Shown piece by piece: positions 45,662 through 53,377 of a stretch of 64,000 nt of DNA. Location of the stretch: NCBI GenBank assembly GCA_900318775.1, contig ONLY01000001.1, positions 146,082 through 210,081 of the forward strand, written 5' to 3'. This DNA is from an uncultured Prevotellaceae bacterium. GTDB lineage: Bacteria > Bacteroidota > Bacteroidia > Bacteroidales > Bacteroidaceae. The position numbers were made by a program, and so were the translations under genes. A model generated the notes under the pieces. It was given only the letters and a program-made list of their open reading frames with translations. It was not told the origin of the DNA and made no database searches. Within the stretch, counting starts at the first letter, position 1; every line of letters starts with the position of its first letter.

Positions 45662-46774
45662 ATGATTACAGTAGAACAACTTAAAGACATTAAAGATAGG
45701 ACGGAGGCTCTGCATAGATATTTGCAGATAGACCAGAAATTGATTGAGGTGGAAGAGGAGGAACTCCGGACACAAGCACCTGGATTTTGGGATGACCAAA
45801 AGGCTGCAGAGGCACAGATGAAGAAGGTGAAAACCTTGAAGAAGTGGATTGATGGATACAATGAGGTGAAAGCTGCAACAGATGATACTGAAGTGGCATT
45901 TGACTTCTACAAAGAGGAGATGTCGACAGAGGAGGAAGTGGACGCTTACTATGCAAAGGCATTGACGCTGATTGAAGACCTTGAGATGAAGAATATGCTG
46001 CAAGGAGAGGCGGATAACATGGATGCCGTTCTGAAAATCAATGCAGGTGCAGGCGGAACTGAAGCGCAAGACTGGGCGCAGATGCTTATGCGTATGTATC
46101 AGCGCTATGCTGAACAGCATGGCTACAAGGTGACGATTAGCAACTTCCAGGATGGTGAAGATGCAGGAATCAAGACGGTGACGATGGAGATTGCTGGTGA
46201 TATGGCGTATGGATACTTGAAGGGAGAAAGCGGTGTGCATCGTCTGGTGCGTGTGAGCCCTTACAACGCACAAGGTAAGCGTATGACGTCGTTTGCAAGT
46301 GTGTTTGTGACACCATTGGTGGATGATACCATTAATGTGGAGATTGAACAGGCGCGTATTTCATGGGATACCTTCCGAAGCAGTGGAGCTGGTGGCCAGA
46401 ATGTGAATAAGGTGGAGTCGGGTGTTCGTTTGCGCTACCAATACAAAGACCCGTACACGGGTGAAGAAGAGGAAATCTTGATTGAGAATACGGAAACACG
46501 CGACCAACCGAAAAATAAGGAAAATGCTCTGCGCTTGCTGCGCTCTATGCTCTATGACAAGGAACTGCAGCATCGTATGGCAGAACAAGCGAAGGTAGAA
46601 GCCGGCAAGAAAAAAATAGAATGGGGAAGCCAAATCCGTTCTTATGTGTTTGATGATCGCCGCGTGAAAGACCACCGTACAAATTACCAGACCAGCGATG
46701 TGGGTGGCGTAATGGATGGCAAGCTGGATGAGTTCATCAAGGCTTATCTGATGGAGTTCGCTACGGAGGACTAA
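45662..46774 (+). CDS. prfB: Peptide chain release factor 2
   Basis: This 370-residue release factor ends translation at UGA and UAA. The peptidyl-tRNA hydrolysis motif GAGGQNVNK has GGQ at 244-246, and the codon-recognition loop reads SPY (199-201) where E. coli RF2 has SPF. The whole protein is in one frame: the programmed +1 frameshift after about codon 25 in many bacteria is absent (HRYLQIDQ continues in frame). It is the first gene of a group with a CYTH protein, a VanZ-like protein and a symporter, with gaps of 5 bases or less or overlaps. Confidence 0.96.
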   Translation: MITVEQLKDIKDRTEALHRYLQIDQKLIEVEEEELRTQAPGFWDDQKAAEAQMKKVKTLKKWIDGYNEVKAATDDTEVAFDFYKEEMSTEEEVDAYYAKALTLIEDLEMKNMLQGEADNMDAVLKINAGAGGTEAQDWAQMLMRMYQRYAEQHGYKVTISNFQDGEDAGIKTVTMEIAGDMAYGYLKGESGVHRLVRVSPYNAQGKRMTSFASVFVTPLVDDTINVEIEQARISWDTFRSSGAGGQNVNKVESGVRLRYQYKDPYTGEEEEILIENTETRDQPKNKENALRLLRSMLYDKELQHRMAEQAKVEAGKKKIEWGSQIRSYVFDDRRVKDHRTNYQTSDVGGVMDGKLDEFIKAYLMEFATED

Positions 46775-46779
46775 TCGAG

Positions 46780-47298
46780 ATGGTGCATCAGGAGATAGAG
46801 AGAAAGTTCCTGGTCAAAGGGGACTGGAAGCCCTTCGCAGATAGCAAGACGCATATTGAGCAAGGGTATTTTGCTACGGAGCCTGGTCGGACTGTGCGTG
46901 TTCGCATTCGTGATGATAAAGGGTATTTGACGATTAAGGGCCCGTCGAGAGGAAATGGCATTGCACGATATGAGTTCGAACGAGAAATTCCGTTGGAGGA
47001 TGCTCGTGAGATGATGGGACTATGCATGCCTGGTAGAGTGGATAAGGATCGCTATCTCATCAAGAGTGGTAAGCATGTCATCGAAGTGGATGAGTTCTTT
47101 GGCGAAAACGAGGGGCTTGTCTTAGCAGAGATAGAATTGGAAAGTGAAGATGAAGCTTATGAGAAGCCCGACTTTCTAGGCAAAGAGGTGACGGGTGACT
47201 ATCACTATTATAACAAGTACATGTTGCGTAGACCATACAAATTATGGAAAGATGAAGTAGATTTTGAACAATCTGATGATTCGACGGAACGCTTATGA
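46780..47298 (+). CDS. CYTH-domain protein, probable inorganic triphosphatase
   Basis: This 172-residue protein has the CYTH signature EIERKFLV at 5-12, then alternating charged strands (TVRVRIRDDKGYLTIKG, RYEFEREIP, EVDEFFGENEGLVLAEIELE) that form the triphosphate tunnel. Bacterial members usually hydrolyse tripolyphosphate or other triphosphates with a divalent metal. It starts 5 bases after prfB and overlaps the next gene by 4. The natural substrate is not known from sequence. Confidence 0.88.
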   Translation: MVHQEIERKFLVKGDWKPFADSKTHIEQGYFATEPGRTVRVRIRDDKGYLTIKGPSRGNGIARYEFEREIPLEDAREMMGLCMPGRVDKDRYLIKSGKHVIEVDEFFGENEGLVLAEIELESEDEAYEKPDFLGKEVTGDYHYYNKYMLRRPYKLWKDEVDFEQSDDSTERL

Positions 47299-47678
47299 AC
47301 CTCTATAAATATCTATACACAGAGATTGTGACTGTGGCCATAGTGGTGCTTTGTACCATTCCTGTGCCGGAGCAAGCTCCGATGAGTGATGTCCCTCTGA
47401 TTGACAAATGGGTGCACATGGTGATGTATGGAGGCCTTGTTTTTGTGATGTGGGTGGATCGCGTGGTAAGGAATAAACAAAAGTTCTCGTGGGTTGCCCG
47501 TGCTGTAATGTTGCTCTATGCGGCAGCTTTGGGCGGAGCGATGGAGCTGGTTCAGGCGTACTTGACAACTTGCCGCTCAGGCGATTGGGTGGACTTCGAG
47601 GCGGATGTCGTGGGCGCTTTGTTAGGTGTATGGGCATGTATGGGACTGAATTGGAGACTGAATACTTATAGCAAATGA
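47295..47678 (+). CDS. VanZ-like membrane protein
   Basis: This 127-residue protein has four hydrophobic segments. DKWVHMVMYGGLVFVMW, AALGGAMELVQAYL and GDWVDFEADVVGALLGV match the VanZ-like family (H-x3-Y, E-x2-Q and D-x-x-A-N/D motifs). VanZ is linked to teicoplanin tolerance, but most relatives in Bacteroidota have no known role. It overlaps the CYTH gene by 4 bases and the symporter starts 1 base after its stop. Confidence 0.8.
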   Translation: MNLYKYLYTEIVTVAIVVLCTIPVPEQAPMSDVPLIDKWVHMVMYGGLVFVMWVDRVVRNKQKFSWVARAVMLLYAAALGGAMELVQAYLTTCRSGDWVDFEADVVGALLGVWACMGLNWRLNTYSK

Positions 47679-47679
47679 T

Positions 47680-49056
47680 ATGGAAAGAGAGAACTTTGGT
47701 TCAAAGATAGGGGCTGTGCTGGCAGCTGCAGGGTCTGCAGTTGGTTTGGGGAATGTGTGGCGGTTCCCTATAGAAACAGGCCAAAATGGCGGTGCGGCGT
47801 TTATCATTATATATGTGATATGCATCTTGCTGTTGGGATTGCCTATTATGATAAGTGAATTCCTTGTTGGACGCTATACACATGCTAATACGGCAGGCGC
47901 ATTCCGTATTGTCTCAAACGGCTCACCTTGGAAGTGGGTGGGACGTATGGGCATATTTACGGGCTGGTTTATTCTGTGCTACTATGTGGTAGTGGGCGCA
48001 TGGACCATGCACTACACGTTCCTTTCTGTCACAAACGCGTTTCACGAGGTGCCTGCAAAAGAATATGGGGACATCTTTGACAACTTTGTCGCTCATCCTT
48101 GGCTCCCTACGGTGTGGCTTTTCGTGTTCATAGGAGTCATTCATTATGTCATTACGCGTGGTGTGCAGTCTGGCATTGAGAAGTCTGCCAAATTGATGAT
48201 GCCCACGCTTTTCCTTATTACCATCTTTTTGGCAGTTTGCTCAGTCTCTCTTCCTGGTGCATCTAAGGGATTGGAATTTCTTCTCAAGCCTGATTGGAGT
48301 AAGGTGGATAGCACCACAGTGCTGGATGCGATGGGACAGGCGTTTTATTCGCTTAGTTTAGCCATGGGGTGTCTTTGTACATACGCAAGCTATTTTGACA
48401 AGAAGACACCACTTGCCAAGTCTGCTGTGAACGTGTCCATCATAGACACATTAATTGCTATTATGGCAGGGTTCATCATTTTCCCGTCGGTGTTTAATAT
48501 TGGCATGGATCCTAATGAGATGGGAGTTGGTGCAGGTCTTACATTTGTCTCGCTTCCGAATGTATTCCAGCAAGCATTGGGCAATGGGAGTTTCTTGGCA
48601 GTCGTCTTCTCCTCGCTTTTTTATTTCCTGCTCTTTGTGGCAGCTTTGACTAGCGCGATTTCTTTGCACGAGGTGGCAACGGCTTATGTGACAGAGGAGT
48701 TCGACATGACGCGCAAAAAAGGTGCTGCTTTGGTCACGGCTACTGTCTTGATACTGGGAACGATGTGCTCTCTTTCGTTCGGTCCTTTGAGTGGTCTTAC
48801 ATTGTTTGACCGTAGCATCTTTTCACTGTTTGACGATTTTTCGGGGCGCATCCTTTTGCCATTAGGTGGTATGCTCATCAGCATCTTTGCGGGATGGGTG
48901 CTTGACCGCAAACTTTACCGTGATGAACTCAGCAACCAAGGTGATTTGAAGACTCCATATTTTAAAATGCTCGTATTCTCCTTGCGCTATATTGCACCGC
49001 TAGCCATTGGTCTCGTGTTCCTTGACCAATTGGGTGCGTTTGGCTTTCTGAAATAA
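47680..49056 (+). CDS. Sodium:neurotransmitter symporter family transporter
   Basis: This 458-residue inner-membrane transporter of the NSS/SNF family (LeuT fold) drives amino-acid-type substrates with sodium. The first span carries the hallmark FGSKIGAVLAAAGSAVGLGNVWRFP (about 6-30), including the unwound region that binds sodium and substrate; about 11-12 hydrophobic spans follow. Substrate cannot be assigned; bacterial relatives transport leucine, tryptophan or tyrosine. It is the last gene of the prfB group and is followed by a long inverted repeat. Confidence 0.93.
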   Translation: MERENFGSKIGAVLAAAGSAVGLGNVWRFPIETGQNGGAAFIIIYVICILLLGLPIMISEFLVGRYTHANTAGAFRIVSNGSPWKWVGRMGIFTGWFILCYYVVVGAWTMHYTFLSVTNAFHEVPAKEYGDIFDNFVAHPWLPTVWLFVFIGVIHYVITRGVQSGIEKSAKLMMPTLFLITIFLAVCSVSLPGASKGLEFLLKPDWSKVDSTTVLDAMGQAFYSLSLAMGCLCTYASYFDKKTPLAKSAVNVSIIDTLIAIMAGFIIFPSVFNIGMDPNEMGVGAGLTFVSLPNVFQQALGNGSFLAVVFSSLFYFLLFVAALTSAISLHEVATAYVTEEFDMTRKKGAALVTATVLILGTMCSLSFGPLSGLTLFDRSIFSLFDDFSGRILLPLGGMLISIFAGWVLDRKLYRDELSNQGDLKTPYFKMLVFSLRYIAPLAIGLVFLDQLGAFGFLK

Positions 49057-49080
49057 AGCCAAAGAGGGAAGAGCTATAGA

Positions 49081-49195
49081 GTGAAAAGCGAAAAACGAAG
49101 AGTGAAAAATCCAAGTTACCTGCCATGTGTGGTGTTAGTACCTTATTGGCAAAAGTAACTTGGATTTTTCACTCTTCGTTTTTCGTTTTTCGCTT
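49081..49195. repeat. Long inverted repeat without gene (family A/B/C, copy A)
   Basis: Arms at 49089-49119 and 49155-49185 are 31-bp perfect inverse copies, with core GTGAAAAATCCAAGTTAC. Beyond the match the right arm has an extra 7-base GAAAAAC unit. Only 35 bases separate the arms. It lies between the convergent ends of the symporter gene and the GH98 gene and could act as a bidirectional terminator. The same core bounds the four-helix-bundle gene at 59251-59763 and recurs at 60961-61059. Confidence 0.9.
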
Positions 49196-49215
49196 CTGTT
49201 TCACTGAACCTAAAT

Positions 49216-52200
49216 CTACTTCACAAATACCTTTCGTGTCTTGCCGTCAGCAGTTCTGATGATGTTCACACCAGGCTGAAGTGCAGGTATTCGTACACCT
49301 GCGGAGTTGTAGATTTCAACAGATTCAGTTGCTTCGCCATCATTGGCCTCTATGGTTGGAATGTCGGTGCTGTCATTCAGCTTTCTCACTCTGCATTCGG
49401 CCAGCATGAATTCCTGCATGCCACTGCCCATTTCTGCAAACTGAATGATGTAATTACCATTAGTCTTAATCTCGAATTCCAGCGTATTGCGTGTGGCAGA
49501 AGAAATGTCACCAGCAGAGTTCCCGTTGACATTGGGCTTTGCCGTTTGTGTGGTCGAAGTCTTGATGGTGGCGCCACTGCTGTTGAGAATCTTAGCCCGA
49601 TAAGTAGGCGTGCCTTTCCATGCGGCCATTGCATAGACGAGTTGATAAGTGCCCGGCTCTAATGCCAACTTGTAATTGTTCAGACGGCCATATTCAGCGC
49701 TGGTCGTACGCCAATAGAGCGCCTTTCCCTGATAACCGGTCAAACCGGCGAAGGTGCGTGGACCTGAGCTGTTTGAAGTCGGATAGTTGCGAACGCTGCT
49801 GCCATCAGTGGTGCGCCAACCTTCAGGGAATGCTCCTGCAGCCACATTCGTGAAGTCGAGGTTGTAGATAGCCTGTGTGTCGGTGAAAATGGGCTGAATA
49901 GTCATGTTCTCATCCGCCATGGTGAAGGTTATTTCTTTGGCTCCTTCCTCAACAGGGATGGTCAGTCCTTGCGTGAAGAATACAGAATTGATGACCTTCA
50001 GTGCCTTGATGGCATAGCCGTCTTCAGGTGTGATGGTGAGAGTTACCTCTTGACCTGCGGCAGCAGCGTCTACATCAGCAGTCACTTGTCCGAAATCAGC
50101 ATCGACAATATTTACATTGAACTCCTCAGCAGGTGTGCCTTCAGGTTCGTAAGTCACTTGGTCGATATACATGGTGATGGCACTTGAGTTTGTGATGATG
50201 AGCGTGTTGCTGCCTGTCTTCATCGTAACAGGAACGACAGCTTCCAGCCAGTCGCTCACGCCTGTCTTCTGAATGGCAGCGTTTTGGCTAACTCCATTGA
50301 CACTCACTTTCAAGGTGCCAGCTTTGTTGCTGTTGGCATAGCGGATGCGGACATTATATTTACCTCCTTCAGCCAGTTTCTGCTGATGGCGCAAGGCACT
50401 GCCCGTGTTTGCCTTCATCTCCACGTATCCCATGCCGGCAAAGTTCTTGGTGTGCTGTGCCCACCAGCTAGAGTTGGTCAGTTTGCGGTCAGCGCTCTTG
50501 GTATCCATGTTCTCAGCCTCAATGATGATGGGACCATAGTAGGGTTCTGGCTGCTTGGGCAGCGAAAGGGCTGTGGAAGGCAGGCCTTCATCAGCACCAG
50601 AGCGGTCTTGTGCACCAGTGCAGTTAATGGTTACGTCAGTGGCGCCGAGGTGACGGACAATGACGGTGTAAGTCTTTTTGTCTGCATCATAATTGGCAGT
50701 AGCAGAGGCTGACTGTCCATTGGCACCTGTGCTGTGCTTTTTTAATGTATAGGAAGGCACGTTTGTCACGCCTGTGACAATGAGTGTGTCGGCACGCACA
50801 ACAGTGGTGTCATTGCGGTAGTTGTTCAAGTAGCAGTCGATGTGGTCGGCATACTCACGAATGACTCCGCTAGAGAGACGATAGTATTTGAGTTTGAGCG
50901 AATCACAGGTATTGTACTGCAAGGGGAGCTCTGCGCGTGCGCCCTTCTTCTTGTGCAGGTAGGTGTAAGGCGTGTAGGTGACAAGCTGGTTCTTGTAGCG
51001 GTTCACATAAAGGTCGCCCTTCGACACCTCGGGATAGAGGTTGTTAAACTCCCTCACTTTGGTGTTTTCATTACCCCAGCGAGAGTTGTAAGCCGTCTTC
51101 TTCACCTGAACCTGAATGGCTTTTGCGGCATCGTCGTAGAGCCCTGGAACCATAGGGATGGCACCATAGCGTCCTGTCTTCTTGAAGTAGCAGAGGTTAT
51201 TCTGCCACTGTCCATATGCCCATGCGCCTTCCTTTTTCTGGTTGGCAGGGTCGGTTTGCAGGTAAAGCCCATTGTAGAGATTGTCTGGCACCTTGAAGTC
51301 GTCGTTGGTGTCGTGCACAATGACCGCCTTGGTCTTTGCCAGCACTTCCTCACGGGTGGGAATGTACATGGTGCCATCAATGACCTTGCGCCACATGTCC
51401 AACCAGATGCCCTTGAAGTCATCGAATTGTGACCATCTGCGGCATGAATAGCCATCCACCGTAGTATCCCATTCATTCTTGAAGCATGCTCCGTCCCAGA
51501 TAAGTTCAGGGCCATCCCACACAGCTCCGCCATTCACACATGTCTGCTCCATCACGGTGCCGATACCTGCCGCACCAGGATATTTACACTTATTAGAACC
51601 GACCAGTTTGGCGGTCATGTCGTTCCATCCGCAGTTGTCGTAACGCACACCGTAGTTCTTGGTCAGACCTGAGATAAACGGACCCCAGCATATGCTCTCG
51701 TTGTTGTAGAAGCTGCTGCCGTGAGTATATTTGTAAAGGAAAAGAATGGCTTCAGGATACTTCTTGCAGGCTGCCATAAAGTCCTTGTTCAACTTCAGTT
51801 CGGCAAGAGGGTCTGTGTTGAAATGGTAAACACCGCCACACCAGCTGACAGTGAGGAAGCCGCCGTACTTGTGCGACATCTCCACCAATTTTGCGAACAA
51901 GGCCCATCGGCTTGACTCCGTCATGGAACTCTTGTCGCCTGCCTCGCCAAAGCCCCAGAACTGCTCTGCGTAGTTCCAGCCGAGGAAGTTGGGGTAGGTC
52001 TTGAAGAAATATTCGAAAGTGCCGAGGTCATTATCTTGAATGTGGGTGTGTCCGCCCGAAGCGGGTTGGCAACAGAACCACATACCGTTGGCTTGACATA
52101 CCGTAGCCCAGGATTTGAAAGTGCGGACAGCATTGCGTGGCATGCGGTACATCTCTGTCTCCTTGTCAAACTGACACGACAGCGACAGGTTCATGCACAC

Positions 52201-52386
52201 ATATGGCTTGATGTCGTCAGGAATCAAGTCAATAATTTTCTGTGGGTCGGCACTGTTCCACACGTCAATGTGTATCATCCACAAAGGATGTTCCGAATCA
52301 ATGGATCGGCGCTCCTGTGCCGCCATGTTCACCGATGCCATCCAAAGCATCATCGTCGTCAAGGCGAAAGTAAATAATTTCTTCAT
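49216..52386 (-). CDS. Secreted glycoside hydrolase family 98 protein with carbohydrate-binding modules
   Basis: This 1056-residue protein has a signal peptide (MKKLFTFALTTMMLWMASVNMAAQ). Residues about 30-540 match GH98 (start of the barrel PLWMIHIDVWNSADPQKIID, later NMSLSCQ-type and WDGPELIWDGACF blocks). Known GH98 enzymes are endo-beta-galactosidases cutting blood-group A/B glycans, or xylanases. Residues about 605-740 form a CBM6/35-like module beginning IIIEAENMD, followed by a short InlB-like beta repeat (750-830) and another beta-sandwich (845-1000). The end (YNSAGVRIP ... RKVFVK) resembles a type IX sorting tail. The start at 52386 was chosen over 52452 because the signal peptide begins there. 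Confidence 0.82.
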   Translation of the reverse strand: MKKLFTFALTTMMLWMASVNMAAQERRSIDSEHPLWMIHIDVWNSADPQKIIDLIPDDIKPYVCMNLSLSCQFDKETEMYRMPRNAVRTFKSWATVCQANGMWFCCQPASGGHTHIQDNDLGTFEYFFKTYPNFLGWNYAEQFWGFGEAGDKSSMTESSRWALFAKLVEMSHKYGGFLTVSWCGGVYHFNTDPLAELKLNKDFMAACKKYPEAILFLYKYTHGSSFYNNESICWGPFISGLTKNYGVRYDNCGWNDMTAKLVGSNKCKYPGAAGIGTVMEQTCVNGGAVWDGPELIWDGACFKNEWDTTVDGYSCRRWSQFDDFKGIWLDMWRKVIDGTMYIPTREEVLAKTKAVIVHDTNDDFKVPDNLYNGLYLQTDPANQKKEGAWAYGQWQNNLCYFKKTGRYGAIPMVPGLYDDAAKAIQVQVKKTAYNSRWGNENTKVREFNNLYPEVSKGDLYVNRYKNQLVTYTPYTYLHKKKGARAELPLQYNTCDSLKLKYYRLSSGVIREYADHIDCYLNNYRNDTTVVRADTLIVTGVTNVPSYTLKKHSTGANGQSASATANYDADKKTYTVIVRHLGATDVTINCTGAQDRSGADEGLPSTALSLPKQPEPYYGPIIIEAENMDTKSADRKLTNSSWWAQHTKNFAGMGYVEMKANTGSALRHQQKLAEGGKYNVRIRYANSNKAGTLKVSVNGVSQNAAIQKTGVSDWLEAVVPVTMKTGSNTLIITNSSAITMYIDQVTYEPEGTPAEEFNVNIVDADFGQVTADVDAAAAGQEVTLTITPEDGYAIKALKVINSVFFTQGLTIPVEEGAKEITFTMADENMTIQPIFTDTQAIYNLDFTNVAAGAFPEGWRTTDGSSVRNYPTSNSSGPRTFAGLTGYQGKALYWRTTSAEYGRLNNYKLALEPGTYQLVYAMAAWKGTPTYRAKILNSSGATIKTSTTQTAKPNVNGNSAGDISSATRNTLEFEIKTNGNYIIQFAEMGSGMQEFMLAECRVRKLNDSTDIPTIEANDGEATESVEIYNSAGVRIPALQPGVNIIRTADGKTRKVFVK

Positions 52387-52413
52387 GTAAATCGGATTTT
52401 GGTATTTTGTGTA

Positions 52414-52421
52414 CAAAGTTA
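52414..52421 (-). promoter_or_regulatory. -7 box for the GH98 gene
   Basis: The minus strand reads TAACTTTG, a match to TAnnTTTG, 28 bases before the start at 52386. Confidence 0.55.
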
Positions 52422-52598
52422 CGCAGAACTCCCTACATTTGTTTTCATTCATGTTTCCAATCTTTTAGCCAGTGTTACAATTTTCCCCCATGCACTTTTC
52501 ACAGGACTCGCTGCAAAGGGACATCATTGAGAGTGTGCTATAAGAAGCATTATATATACGCCTTTGGCGGACGAGAGACAAGTACTTTGGGGCAAGAA

Positions 52599-52656
52599 GC
52601 ATAATAGAACAAGGGTGGACGCCAGCTTATTGGTGTCCACCCTTGTTCTATTATGC
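52599..52656 (-). repeat. 22-bp perfect hairpin after the cohesin-like gene
   Basis: Arms of 22 bp (52599-52620 and 52635-52656, outer end GCATAATAGAAC) are exact inverse copies around a 14-base loop. It lies 43 bases after the end of the minus-strand gene at 52699 and probably ends or protects its message. No T-tract follows. The rest of 52422-52598 shows nothing I can name. Confidence 0.75.
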
Positions 52657-52698
52657 CTTATAAGGATTGTGTTACATATATCGCATGAATCGGGGCAT

Positions 52699-53316
52699 CT
52701 ACGGTTTCATCACTTTCTTTCCTTTCATAATATAGACACCCTTATCCATTGGCTTACCCGACAGCTTCCTGCCGTCAGTTGTGAACCATCCCTTCAACGG
52801 AATACCAGCTCCACCCTTTGGTGCATTAATGCCAGCGCTGCTCGGATCGGTAATGGTGATGTTGATGTCCATGTTGTCAAACTGCACACGTTTGCCTTCG
52901 GTCGTTGTGAACTCGATGTTGCTGAGTGTAGCCTTCAACGTCTTGTTTATCTCGGTGTTTGTATCCGCACTCACGTTGATACTCAACAACAGACCCTCTG
53001 TGCCATCAATAGGAGTGAGAGAGAACGAGATGCAGGTGAAGAACCCCAGCGCACTCGACGACAAGGAATGGTCATCATAGCGGTCACCCTTTTTAAACGT
53101 GGGGTTTCCCTTGTTGTTCATCACGAAATTGACGCCTTCGGGCAGTGTCAGCTGCATTTGGAAGGCTGTGAACTCCTGTTCATTGTTCAGGGCAATGTCA
53201 ATTGTGCCTGTTCCTCCTTGCGGAAGGGATGCATTAGCTGCCACTACCTTGTCGGTGGCATTGGCTGAGAGGGAACAAATCAGCCAAGCGGACAAAAGAA
53301 ATAAAATATTTTTCAT
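52699..53316 (-). CDS. Secreted cohesin-like beta-sandwich protein with C-terminal tail
   Basis: This 205-residue protein has a signal peptide (MKNILFLLSAWLICSLSANA). Residues about 22-150 (LPQGGTGTIDIALNNEQEFTAFQMQLTLPEG) resemble cohesin-type beta-sandwich domains and match the penultimate domain of the next gene upstream. The end GWFTTDGRKLSGKPMDKGVYIMKGKKVMKP is a typical Bacteroidales surface-protein tail. ATG 53316 was preferred over 53328 because the signal peptide starts there. It lies 61 bases after the BspA-like gene and may be co-transcribed. A binding role is inference; no enzyme motif is seen. Confidence 0.65.
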   Translation of the reverse strand: MKNILFLLSAWLICSLSANATDKVVAANASLPQGGTGTIDIALNNEQEFTAFQMQLTLPEGVNFVMNNKGNPTFKKGDRYDDHSLSSSALGFFTCISFSLTPIDGTEGLLLSINVSADTNTEINKTLKATLSNIEFTTTEGKRVQFDNMDINITITDPSSAGINAPKGGAGIPLKGWFTTDGRKLSGKPMDKGVYIMKGKKVMKP

Positions 53317-53377
53317 ATCATGAATCATGTTAAGTTCTTAAATTCTTTATTGAAGTTTCGCAAACTCTCTCCATCCG

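Noticed and set aside
49081..49195. Copy A as nothing more than a bidirectional terminator
   Set aside because: It may well terminate both genes, but identical cores at 59251 and 60961 between co-directional genes and around a gene show it belongs to a repeat family, so terminator alone does not explain it.
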